From Cyclina sinensis (Eukaryota > Mollusca > Bivalvia > Venerida > Veneridae), in assembly GCA_012932295.1 (NCBI GenBank), contig JAAONU010000022.1, forward strand, positions 1,525,094 to 1,589,093: 64,000 bases of DNA. Reading direction: 5' to 3'. Each line of letters opens with the position of its first letter. Positions within the stretch are counted from its first letter, which is position 1. The notes under the pieces were generated by a model. The model worked only from the letters and a program-made list of their open reading frames with translations, made no database searches and was not told the origin of the DNA. This document shows positions 33,401 through 45,300 of this stretch, piece by piece. The position numbers were made by a program, and so were the translations under genes.

Positions 33401-35622
33401 TTAACAATAGGGACCTCAGAAAGAGGGACGTGTGTTGATGATTTTGTAGTGGAAAAACAAGAATTTAAGTAAGTTTTGCAAGTCAGGGAAACATTTCTAG
33501 AAAGTTCTTCAGTGATTGTTTATGAATTGTCTTGTTTACAGCCTATGACCAAAAATGTGCAAGCATGATGTTCAAAACTACAAAAAGGGGTTGAAATAGT
33601 ATCAGGAAACTTCCTTCAGCTAAGTCTGTACGCTTTTTCTGTTTTGCGGATTTATATTAACACATTCTTTTTTAACCTTTTGGACATTTCAGCAGCTGAC
33701 AGAAGGGTTTGTTTTTGCTTTGCCATTTAGAAATTCCTCTGAATACCTCAAATATCTAAAGTACTTTTTTCACTTCTGGTATCGAAGTAGTATCCATCAG
33801 CAAATAGTACATGTATCTGTCATCTGGTAAAATTTTCTTTCCTTTAATCTCTGACCAAATAAAAGTGATTGGTTACAAAATATTAGGTGATATAGAATCA
33901 GCAAGTGAAATTGGCCACACAAAATAAAAATCTGAGAAATTAGATGTTCAACTTATAGATAAGTATTTTGTTTTACTTCTTATGTGAGGGATTTATGCAC
34001 TCTGCTTGTGCATGTGTGTAGGATAACTCATGTTTTCAAAATGGAGGGGTACTTGTTTCTCTGTGTGGCAAAACAGGATCGATATCCCTGCAAATAATGG
34101 CATCTTTTCAGTTAAGTATTTTATAACAGGGGTGCACGATCTTAAACAGATTTAAGTATGTGAAGTCTGTTAATGTCAGTGAGGTTATTTAGCAAATCTC
34201 AGCTCATGTTTCTCCAAACCAATCAAAAGAAACATTTTTTTTATAAAAATGTTGACATTTTCAAGATAGATCAGAAAATATGCATAGCCTGTTTTAGACC
34301 CCTTCTTGACATGCAAGTGACCCAGCTAATATTAAAGAGCTAAGCTGTTATGACATTGTACCTGAAATTCTTTGACACTGTCTTTAAAAAATAATTAGCA
34401 AACAACTCTCATTTCATGTTGGGTATTACTTTGAAACCAGTACTGTTTCCCCTGGGACAATGTTGTGTAAGGAAGGGTTTTAATTTTATCCTTTTATAGA
34501 CACAGTGGACATATTTACTATGCTTGGTTAATACTGGTTTGATTAATTATATTTCAGACATGCTCTAATTGTGTTTGGTGGGGTTCATGGTTTGGAGACA
34601 AGTTTAGAAGCAGATGAAAATCTAGCTGTGGATGATCCCAGTCTATTGTTTCAGCATTATCTGAACACATGTCCTGATCAAGGCAGTGGAACAATCAGAA
34701 CAGAGGTGCCTTTTTTATCATATATACTGTACAATTAGTGAAAAGTTGAACAGTCGTTATTTAAATGAAATAATTTATTAACCAGTAAGTAAAGTAATAT
34801 TCTCCTGATAAGACTTGTCAGAAAGTGGTCTTTATAACGAATTGATCTTAAGAGCAGACTTTTTTTTTTCTAAATTTTAGACTGATTCTTTCAGATCATA
34901 ACTTTGAACTAATTAAGGTGGTCAGAATAGGAGATCAGAAAGTTCTCACACCTTATGTCAGTAATCAACTTGAATATGTTGCGGTACTCATGCGAAAAGA
35001 AAGGAATGAGAAGGTCATTGTCTTTTTAGGCAAACAGAATTAGGACCCATTAACTGGAGGGTGGTGGGGTAAGAAGTCTAAAACTCTACCCAACCCAGCA
35101 ACACATCCCATATTTTTAACATAATACAGTATACAAGGCTCGATTTTTATTTAGAAAGACTTTATCACAGATTTTCTCAGTATTTTTGAGAACAAAGCAG
35201 ACAGACTGAATTTGGTGACCTTATTCCATTACGGATTATTGTTTGATGGTCATGGGTAAAGGCATTCTCTAGTTATTGGTCAAAAATATTTTACAAATTG
35301 CAGGCCCATGTGAGCAGAACATTGACCTACAGAGTAAAAAAAAACTTCTCTTCATGCCAAGCCTGTGAAAAGTCATAGGTCTATGCATTCTCAAATTATC
35401 AGAATCAATCTATCAGAAACCACTAAGTGTACTGATGTACTGACAGAAATTGCAGAACTCCTAAAGGGATGGTTCAATACACTGTGCAGTATAATACTTA
35501 TATATTTGTTTTAATCACACCTAAAATACTTTACTTTTTTTCAGGAGGCTATTTTAATTACCTTGTCAGCTTTGAGACCGAAGTTGTTTAAGAAAACAGC
35601 AGTCAACAAGACAGACTCCTGA
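27472..35622 (+). CDS. SPOUT1: SPOUT domain-containing methyltransferase 1 (CENP-32), 11 exons
   Basis: Exons: 27472-27522, 28307-28337, 29007-29138, 29484-29572, 29963-30033, 30501-30640, 31443-31573, 32206-32275, 33261-33468, 34558-34705, 35545-35622. All use GT-AG and join to 383 codons (382 residues; the human protein is close to 376). Residues about 18-72 are a Lys/Glu-rich basic helix. From residue 73 the RNA-methyltransferase domain follows, with ALPGSILDNAQ, EGEFTGVGKHGHG, ILQYLECPQYLRKSFFP, LNPLDSPHHMR, GLYWGYSVRLASS (258-270), TIGTSERG, HALIVFGGVHGLE (309-321, the knotted SAM-binding region) and TIRTEEAILITLSAL. These are strongly conserved with the animal family. The family is a nuclear SPOUT-fold RNA methyltransferase; the human member is reported at the mitotic spindle and centromere. 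No frame damage is seen. Confidence 0.95.
30862..30972 (+). repeat. 37-bp unit, three perfect tandem copies
   Basis: The unit begins CTGTCAAAATATGTAAAATG and ends ACATTACAGCAAAAA; copies start at 30862, 30899 and 30936. It lies in SPOUT1 intron 6. The identity of the copies suggests recent expansion. Confidence 0.85.
31118..31320 (-). mobile_element. tRNA-derived SINE, older copy
   Basis: On the minus strand: A box TGGTCAAGGGG, anticodon-side text GGCTGGACTCCCGATATGGAGG, decayed B box GGTACAAATCT, then a 3' core with AAGCAGTCATTG and CTAAGTTGCAAG. The core matches that of the SINE at 18430. In SPOUT1 intron 6. Confidence 0.6.
31824..31994 (-). mobile_element. tRNA-derived SINE, older copy
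   Basis: On the minus strand: GAGCTCTGGACTTCTGATCTGG, here shown as overlapping parts of the tRNA-like head, B box GGTTCAAATCC, then ACTGGTAAGAACACAAG, AAGCAGTAATTGAGC and AAGTTACAAGTTCTTG, the same 3' core as the copies at 18430 and 31118. The A box is decayed. In SPOUT1 intron 7. Confidence 0.6.
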
Positions 35623-35648
35623 CAATCTATTGCTTGTTTATTTTGTAC

Positions 35649-35654
35649 AATAAA
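35649..35654 (+). terminator. SPOUT1 polyadenylation signal
   Basis: A canonical AATAAA lies 27 bases after the SPOUT1 stop codon, implying a very short 3' UTR. Confidence 0.65.
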
Positions 35655-35728
35655 ATAAGTAAACCATTTGTGAGTCTTCTATTATTGCTCTCGTATTACA
35701 CATCATGTCAAATGACAGTTTGTGTTTG

Positions 35729-36080
35729 TTAGCTCACCCAAGCCGATAGGCTGAAGAGAGCTAAGGCGATTGCCTACGTTCGACATCCATCATCAGATGC
35801 ATTCAAATGACATCTCCTCTGTAATCACTAGGGTTATTTCAACCTAAATTTACCAGAATGTTCATTCCACGACCCTCTTTCAAGTTAATAAAATTTATTG
35901 AGTTCCATGCAGAGCTTTGGTTGTTATGGCATAGACGAATGACAAATTTGACTACATCTTAGTTTCATGCATGTCAGCAGTTGTTTTATTTGCTGGTTAG
36001 AACTACCAAATTCTTCTGTTGGTGGGGGTTATACCAACTGGTACCAACTACAAACAAGAGCTATCACTAATGTGATGAAA
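35729..36080. repeat. Fragments of the dominant-repeat superfamily
   Basis: TTAGCTCACCCAAGCCG at 35730 is a repeat end. AATTTATTGAGTTCCATGC and GGTTGTTATGGCA recall the ~190-bp units. ACAAGAGCTATCACTAATG at 36056 looks like a variant opening end with a different hairpin (TCACTAATGTGA). No gene is seen. Confidence 0.45.
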
Positions 36081-36215
36081 ACTTCCAGGTTCTGCCTTGA
36101 CACAGTAATCTGGTCAGTTTGAGATAGGAGCATTTATAGACTGGTTCCCTTCCGTAATTTTAAAATTATGACTTTTTCAAAAGAGAAAGAAACAAATAGG
36201 GGACCAGCTAAATAA

Positions 36216-37633
36216 ACAAGAGGGCCATGATGGCCCTGACTTGCTCACTTGAATACTTTGGCTTTGGGTCTGCTGTTGAGCAAACATCAGAAGCAAAGTA
36301 AATGTTTCTGAATTGAAGATTTTCAAAGATCTTATTTTTCATACAAATAGGAACCTTGTCAGAAGGCCAATTTTGACCTCGGGGACATTATTTGAATTAT
36401 ACAATTCTACATAAAAAAGTATCTAAGCTCTTGGGCATACAGTTTCAAGCAAGTAGATTTTCCAAGTGTTTCCTACACAAACTCAATGTAAAACAAGTGA
36501 AACCTAGACAGTGGTCAATTTTCACCCTAGTGAAATAATTACAACCATCTTTGTAGAGGTTAAATATAAAATCCTACTTACCAAATATCTCAAGTCTAGA
36601 GCTAACAGTTCCTCACAAGAAGATTTTCAAAGATTCAGTATTTTACACAAACAGGACCCCCATGGCAGGGATAATTTTCACCCAAGTGAGAAAGTTTTAA
36701 CAAACTTTATAGAGAGGTCCACTAGACAATGCAACATAAAAATCTAAGCTCTAAGGGATACCGTTTTAGACAAGAAGATTTTTAGAATCTTCCCTGTATG
36801 TCTTTGTAAGATAAGGTGACTCCCTGTAGCAGGGCTATAAATGAATCAAGGGGCATAATTTGAACAGAGGATCTCTAGATGATTCTCCCTGCAGAATATC
36901 TAAGGTCTTAGCTTACGGTATCTCACAAGATTTTCAAAGATTCAATATGACAAACATGGTGAAGTCAATTTGACCCCAGGTAAATAATTTGAACAAGCTT
37001 GGTACAGGACCTCGAGCTGATGCTCAATGCAAAATATTTAATCTCTAAAGATCTATATGTCTTCTGTATATAAGCCTATGTAAAATCAAGTGACCTCCAG
37101 GCAGGGCCAATTTTGACCCCAAGGAAATAAATGGAGCAAACTTGGTAGAGGACCTCCAGCCAATGCTCCATGCAAAGTATCTAAGTTCTAGGCTTTGTGG
37201 TTTCAGACCAGATGTTTTTGTGTCCCCTGTCTCATAAGATTTTCAAAGATTGATAATTTTTTCACAAATAGGACCTCCAGGGTGGGGCCAATTTCGACCC
37301 CAGGGCCATAACTAGAACAAACTTGGTAGAGGTCCACTAGGCAAAGCTTCAAACCAAATCTTAAAAATTCAGGTCCTAGTACTTTTTGACAAGAAGCTTT
37401 TTAAAGTGTTTCATTCTTGTTGCTATAGCAACCAGAGTTGTGCTTGGAATTAAATTCTTTGAGCAATTATGCAAGGAATATCCAAGGCAAGTGTCATCAA
37501 AGTTGGTTCAGTGGTATAGGAGGAGAAATCATTTAGGTCAAATTGTTGATGACACCTAATGCACACCGATGGATGCTGGACAATCAATGATCCCAAAAGC
37601 TCGCCTTAAGCACTTAGTGCTCAGGTGAGCTAA
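36216..37633 (+). repeat. Dominant repeat copy R9, complete
   Basis: Starts ACAAGAGGGCCATGATGGCC and ends with hairpin AAGCACTTAGTGCTCAGGTGAGCTAA. The interior is only of the ~190-bp type (GGGCATAATTTGAAC, TTGGTAGAGG, TTTTCAAAGATT); the ~145-bp type is missing. It lies between the 3' ends of SPOUT1 and DYM. Confidence 0.8.
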
Positions 37634-40119
37634 AACCCAAAAGTGCTTTAATTCAGTAAAAAAAAATCATGGCAGTTGAATGTAGCAACAGCATGAACAA
37701 ATAGGCTTGGTACTTATGATTATTTCAAAGTATTATTAAAATCTGAGTAATAGTTGCTGTGAAACAGCCTGGACAAATTTTGTCTATGGACGGACTTTTC
37801 AGTCGACCAACCAACACAATCATGTGAATATAGATATTCTGTCTGGAGGTACAATGATAAAGTCCATACAAGAGATCTAGGTCAAGTGGTGGCAGACTTC
37901 ACAAAACAAAACATACATTGATATGGTTTCTTTATTTCATAAATAAATTTTTAACACATTTTTATCACACAATAAAATTCCAGTTTACTAGAAAATACTT
38001 CCGAAAGATTTCATAATGCAATACATACATAAAAGTGTGTGCCGAAACAAAATGATACAACTGGTGAAACTTTTCTAAAAAGAGTATCTTAAATGTGTTA
38101 ATGGGGGAGAGGGGAAGTCCAAATATTTCTGATCACGAGAGATCGAGGCTTAAGTATGATCAGTAAAATAAACCATGAGAAAGATCTGGATTCGCTAGAT
38201 TATCATTCTGTTATAGTAATCCTTTTATGAACATTCTGAATCCTTCCCGACACACAAACGCCAGAAAAACAAACATCAATCTGTATGCCGTGTAGAATAG
38301 TTATGTCACATTATGCTATGAACAGATAACACATAAAGACATGCGCTGTATGCAGTTACAATGTCTGATGTGTTACAAGACAAACACACAAACTAAAATC
38401 AATTTCATTGAATATGAAATATTAAATTTGTAGAGCCATATTTCAAGGCAGATTTTCTACGGTGCCGCATTATAAACATTAACAGAGTTCCATTCATGGG
38501 TACAGTATAAAAGGATACAACTGCAACAAATGAGAACTAACAAATGACTGATCAATTGGCACTTTGAAATTTGTCTATCAGTTATATAACTGGATAGAGG
38601 AGGTATGCTTACTGTTGTGTAATTGGTCTATGTTTATTAGTGACTGATCAAATTCTGGAAGACAAAATATTATCCATCTGAAAAAAAGTGGCTAATGCAA
38701 TCAATTTTAATAAATTCTGGACAGAAGTTTATTATTGTTACCAACAAATACATCGCAAATTTTGTTGATATAAAAACCTCTTTTCAGTTTAATTTTTGAT
38801 CTCAATGATCAGTAACTTTTTTTTACCCTAATTAATTCATGAAAAATTTGTGACTGATTCCATCAACTGAGGACATAGGAACTATTTAAGCATTTAAATG
38901 AACTATCACAAGTTTCAGTTCATGCTTATTTCACTATTTCACTAAAACTGGATGCTAAAATAATGCTAAACAAGAGTTATGGTCCCTGTTATATCCTGCA
39001 CTGTCATCTTTCATGATACACTGATATATTTGTATCAAGTCCTTTTACACAATAACCATTACCCTGAGGTTGTTTGTGTTTCTGCTTGAAATCCTAGCAA
39101 ATAGCATAAGCCGACATGGTCAAGTCCATTTTGGAAATTCTTCAAAGAAATGATAAACCTCTTACCAAGATCCTTGTACACAAAATTAGAACTTTTTCAA
39201 CATTTTAAGAACTGTACAAATGTCAGTAATACTGTAAAATCATAAATATTCGTGTGAGATTTATTCAACAGAATTTACAGTAAACCCTGAAGATATTTTA
39301 ACTAAGAAGTGATCATATATGTAATTTTATCATCTGCACTAAAAAATCATTAAAACATTACCATCATGTACTGAACCATAAAAAAGAATGCCCACAAATA
39401 TAAGTAACAGAACAGTAAATATCCCAAGAACGTTTATGTAGACAAAACATGTAGCTTTATTTTTACATAAATGGCAATCATGTAGCTGTGTTACATTTGA
39501 AAGTTCCATGTGGCAGTGTTACAGTTTTTACATATACTATGTGGCTTTATTACATTATTTCTACACAACAGTACTTACATTCTACTGGTAGAATATACAT
39601 TTAAAATACCCCCTGATCAGAACTAAACAAAAGTTTATTTTTTAAACATGAGATATTTTCAAACTCTTATTATTAATATAGGCCCTCGCATGAACTAAAC
39701 CAAGACTATAAATATGTTTAAAATTTATCTCGTTTCATGTGCAATCATATGCATAATGATATATGTTACACAAAGAACCATCGAACTAGATATATATAAA
39801 TGAAGATGTTATGTTGCTTCACTCACCCAGTTAATTAAAACAACAAAAAAGAACATTGAAACTAAACTCTCAATTTACTTTAACAGTGACATATTAACAA
39901 TGGAAGATAACAGTCAAGTAAAATCCTAAAATATTACACACATAACCACCTGTATTTACAATACAATACCAATACACATATATATTTACATATTCTTTAA
40001 GAGATGTAATTTGTACACATATTTCGTCTGACTATCATTAAAATGATTATATACATCAGCATAAAACATTTTCCCTTTGAAGTCTAAAAAAACCATCGAT
40101 GAGCTAACTACTAATTAAA

Positions 40120-40390
40120 TTTAAGAGTTACCTTTCCTTATGTAGAATTTAAGCGAGGCTTATGCTTCTTATTCAGTAATTTCATTCCCAACTGATGACA
40201 ACAGTAAGAGTTATCCTTCTTGTAATTTCTGCGAGATTTATCTATGTAAGTAATGGCAAGTAATACAAGAGTTAACCTCCTTTACCTGTGGCTTCTACAG
40301 GATTTACACCACTTCTCCTGTAATAAATGCAAGATTTCTCTTTCCTGTCATTTAAAATTAATGCAAGAGTTACTGTTATTAACTTGAAGT
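40120..40390. repeat. Degenerate tandem units with AAGAGTTA
   Basis: Four spaced copies of AAGAGTTA are separated by ~75-105 bases. They alternate with GCGAGRYTTAT-like and TGTAATTTC-like phrases, suggesting an old tandem repeat. Confidence 0.4.
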
Positions 40391-41257
40391 CTGGAATATT
40401 TACAAGTTATTTCTTTTATTTTAAAAGTAAACTCCCACAAATTATTCATTTTTAAGCAAGTAATTCTGCTTAAAATTCTAACTTTTACAAATGTTTTTCA
40501 TTTTCGGAAAAAAATAATATCATAAAAACACCAAAGAACACAGGAAAGTTTTAAACAAGGTACCGCAGTTAGATGACATTATAACTTTATGTAACAGTAC
40601 AGTAAAACCACAGTGGCCTTAATGTGAAAATGTTTCCATTAAAAAACAAAAACAAATTGCCAACCCTCAATTTTCAAAATGGCACAGAATTTGGCAGAAC
40701 TAAATACTAGTCCTAAGGTCTCCAAAACCTACCAGGATACCAAGTTATAGAAGAAAAAAGACAACAGAGAAATCCAGTAAGATCAAACACAAAGTATCAA
40801 AAACAAGAGTCCTTCAAAAAACTCAAAATTTATGTAAAATATCACACTATATTTCTTTCACTTCAATATACTAAAAAGCAGAATAACTTTTATTAGAAAT
40901 ACCAGAACAGATTAAGGTGAATAGTCCAATGAGTATACTCTTATATTCCATTGTACTCAAAGCACACTTAAACCATTTTTTAAACAAACTTTATAATTAT
41001 ATCACTTTCCAAAATCACCAGCATGCATTTCTGGTAAGATGCCTCTCTCTCAGGATGGATACTTGAACAGAAATTTAACTAATAAATTAATGCTCTGCTA
41101 TACAGGAAAATTGATATTTTAGTGATATACTTACTATACATCACAGCATTCTGTATTTCTATTTATTGACTAACATAGGTGAAAAAAATCAATCAAACTG
41201 TTAAAGAATTCAAACAAATTTTTTGGTTTCAGTTCAATCTGGTTTGTTTTATCAAGA

Positions 41258-41414
41258 GCTATTCCAGTAAAACATATACCTTACCTCAGGAAGGCACTTT
41301 CAAAATAGACCAACCCTCCTTAGAAGTTCATCAACCCAAATCAACTGTATAAAAAGACCATCCAAATTTATTTTTGCCTTTCTGGTGTGGAATATATGTT
41401 TTACTGGAATTGCC
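41258..41414. mobile_element. MITE with ~22-bp inverted ends
   Basis: Left GCTATTCCAGTAAAACATAT and right ATATGTTTTACTGGAATTGC are inverted repeats with few mismatches. The interior is short and non-coding. Same family as 16779-16977 and the fragment at 9284. Confidence 0.7.
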
Positions 41415-42398
41415 TTAAGTAGATGAATCAGTAATGGCCATTTCTACAATATTCAAAATGGTGACATAATATTAAAAGACTAATAGAATACTACAGTACA
41501 ATAATCAATTCATTCTCTGGATAAACTAAAGGACAAAATTCACTATCCCTGTCTATTTGTTGTGATTTTCAATGCTCTGATATATAATTTTACCATGCTG
41601 AATGGTTTGCTCCTAGATTATTCTTCAACAATACTTCAGTTATGAAAGCAAGACATCTATCTGGCATGTGCCTAACCTATGTATGAAACATCCAGCTCTC
41701 TAAGAGGTTCAAAGCAGTAGTGGGTTTGGTTTGGTTTATCTGAGTTTTACACCCTCAAACAGTGTAAGCAATATCCGGAACACAGTTTAGCCAACCATTG
41801 TTTCCTCAGTAGGACCAGTACTAGACTCACATTCTCATAAGAAACTACCAACTTTCTCTATATGGCAATAGTCAATAGCAGGGCTCAAACCAATGACCAC
41901 ATATCAGTGATTTAAGGTCAGTTCGCAATATTTTAAACAACATTTGACCAAGCACACAGACCAGAGTGTTAGGCAAGGGCAAGAAATTGAAGGGTTAGGT
42001 AGTTTGAAAAGGAGATGGAGAAGTCAAACCAATGTACCCTCTACAATCAATGAAAGGCAAAAATAGTTTACAGGCCAGTGTCCTGCCCATTGAAACAAAG
42101 TTTCTACCAGTATATGAAACTAATCTAATGCTGGCCATATTTTTAACTGACTTAATACATGTATGTGTGTGTATCTGTGGCTGATGGCTTAAAGCTTAGA
42201 TTTCCTACAAACTTTTTTTTAAAATACTTTAATGCTGAATCCAAAACAAAAACAAGGTTCAGAGGATGTCTCTCCATATTCACATGGTCATTTAGTTTCC
42301 AATTTTGTCATCTTGAACATTATTGCATAGGAAAGGCTTAGTGAATCTTGTCCCCAATCATAAAGTTTTCATACACAAACATTGCACTAATCAAGCTA

Positions 42399-45300
42399 TC
42401 AACTGCTCAGTGAGAACAGAATGATTTTTGATGCATTAAAGTAGAGATTTGACGAGTGATAGACGAGTGACCAGATGTATGGAATGAAGAACTCTTCCGG
42501 TGACTCTTCTTCAACGTACTTGAACTTCAGATCCGGAAATTTCTGGAAAGAAAGAACATATTTTGAGTAATCCTTAAGGGCAAAAGACAATGGTGTACAA
42601 AATGTAGTACAACTGTCTTATAATAACTGGGAGAAAGTACAAAATGCAAGTTTTTGTTTGGTTAGGTTTTAAAGTGTTTTTCTAGATGTTTTTTTTTTAT
42701 TCTTTTATCTATAATCTTAAATAGGTCTTCTTGTTTAAATCCTTCTAAATATTGTTGACTTATGTGCATATAAGTTAATCACATGATTAACGTTGTCAAA
42801 GTCCCATGATGTTGACAAAATTGTTTAAAATTTGCATTTCTGTTTTTTTCTCCTAAAGTATACATCTATAAACCATAAAGAAATTAAACAGTATACTATT
42901 TTTGCAGTTAAGGCTAGAAATTTTAAATATACCTACAGCCTTACAAAGTACTCGATTATCTAAATACTGTTAAAAGTCTAATCTACATATCTTTTTTGAA
43001 AAGTGGCTACCAATCTGCTGGCTTTTATCTAAATGAAGAGAAAATATTCTAACGCACTTGCAGTCATCATGAAAATCATTGAAATTTTGACTGAATTTTC
43101 ATAACATAATTATGCATACAGAGTACAAATGTGCAAAAACTGTACAAATTACATACAACAGAGAACTATTTATACTTACTTTTAACCTATCTCTTCTGAA
43201 CTGTAAAGATCCTTGTTTTATCACATCAAGAACTTCGGCGGGTGAAGGATTACCTCCCATTTGTTCCAGCTTAGCCGAAAAATATGCTAACACAGTATCA
43301 ATGTTTGAAATAATGTCTTGAAATGTAGGGTGTGTTCGGAACATAGCGAACGAGTCTTTCTGGTACAGTAACGTGTAAACTAAGTTTGGATTATGATGAA
43401 GATTTGCCGACAAACACGAGTTTATAATTTCTAACACCATTCGTATCACCTCCTCCAAGACAGCTAAATCCTGCATCTGCAAAAATGGAAATTCATAATC
43501 ATGAATTCATATGAAATATGATAACATATCTAATAAGTTTCCCTTTATAAAACTAAAATGCAACACATCAGGATAAGTTCTGGGATTTAAAGTCATGCCA
43601 ACAACAAATAATAAAAGCCAATGCTCTTCGCCAGTGAGTCTTAGAAATGATTCACTGACACAGTCATCAGAGACAGAGTTTTATATGGATTTACATATAG
43701 GTATACACTGTATACATCTTTCAATGTGACATTTTTCAATGTGGACAACACAGTAACCCTCTATTTTACAGAGAATACAAAGTACACTAGATTGTAACAC
43801 ATATTGTCATTTAATTTAACCTTCATTCTATTTAATTTCTTAAATGTACTTGTCAGTCCTTCAATGCAGACTTGACCATTAGGGATACTTCAATGAAAGT
43901 GAACAACTGCATAACCAACAGTGTAGACCATGATTAGCCATTAGTGCAGACCATGGTTAGCCAACAGTGTAGACCATTGTAAGACTACTTTAGTATACAG
44001 ACTGCTAGTGGTCTCCAGTTGTTACAAAGATAAGATCAGCCACCACCAGCGGTGTTTAGATTAACTGACAAGAACAATTAGCACATTAGTGTCAAAGGGC
44101 AGCTGGCAACTGTCAAAATGAAATATGACTCTATAAAAAGAAAAAAGAAAAATCTGGCCCCTATTGATAATCTAAAGAATCATGTTTGAACTGCATATAC
44201 TAGTTTTCTCATTAACATTAAATTTAAAGGTAGAAACATACATAATCCTCTTGTGTTTCACCATCAGAGTCCTGTGCCCTTTCTGTCCCTTCAGCCCCTT
44301 CCCTTGTGGTCTGGTGTTCTTTTATTGCTGCCTGGCGAATCAGGTCAACCAACTTTGTATGCTTTTTACACAGCTGGGCAAACAAGCTGAAAAAACAAAA
44401 ATGTTTGCAAAACCTGTGTATCTTTGCACCCTTATCACAAACAGGATATAGTGACTGAGGCTACTCCAGCTTGCATTTTTTAGCATTTTAACAGACAGCA
44501 TTTGCTATTGTATAAATGCTCATTTGCTGAAATGAGAGAATCCAAAACCGAATATCCTGATACCAGTACCACCTTTTTCAAAAAACGAAACTAGATAGTC
44601 AAGCTCCTAATAATGGGATTCAATCCTGTAGCCACTGGCTTTAAATGTTTGTATTTTTGAGATGCCCATAATAATTTTACTCTTAGATCATGTGAGAATT
44701 TGTGGCAAGTATGAGCCCTTAACCAAGGAAATAAAGGAGAATTTAGTACTGCATCATGCTATCAATAAAGAAAACTGACAGGGAAAAATGTCCTAAAATT
44801 TTGCATTATTACCTTAAATTAACCAGAAGATATCTGAACAATCTTTATGACAATTAAAATTTCAATTGCCATGCCCTCAAGACGAAAGAATTCAGTAAAT
44901 CTCCCCCTGTAATTTGTAGATAGGTATCTCACAAAATAATAAATTATATGAAATAACAATATGGGAGCAGGCAAAACATAAAATTTTCTTATCTGATTTT
45001 AAATCAAACATATTTATCTCAAAATGTATTATTAAATGGGCAGAACTGTGAAAGAAATAAAATACATAAGGTTTTATAAAAAGAAAACATTTTTCAAGAA
45101 AGCTATACATATCTAACTTAACACCAGATTAATGCTGCTGATAGCAACTATAGCATTCATTTGGATTATTTCCATCAATGTCATAAAAATCTAAATTATA
45201 TTTCATACGGGGAGGAAATTCTAAGTAAGAAAACAAAAGCTGGCATAAAGGCTGAAAAGAAACAAAAAGGAGTTAAAGTATACCAAAAGGATTATAGCCA

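Larger units (their letters stand above)
37634..42398 (-). other. Region downstream of DYM; possible long 3' UTR
   Basis: No coding exon is supported. The stretch is AT-rich and almost free of the dominant repeat, unlike its surroundings, with one MITE at 41258. Read on the minus strand it follows the DYM stop codon. AATAAA-type signals occur, for example at about 37930-37970 (CTTTATTTC and AATAAATTTT on the plus strand). A 3' UTR of up to ~4.4 kb is possible but unproven. Confidence 0.35.

Noticed and set aside
41700..41910. Possible further SINE (GGTTTGAGCCC on the minus strand)
   Set aside because: Only one box-like motif and no second copy in the window.
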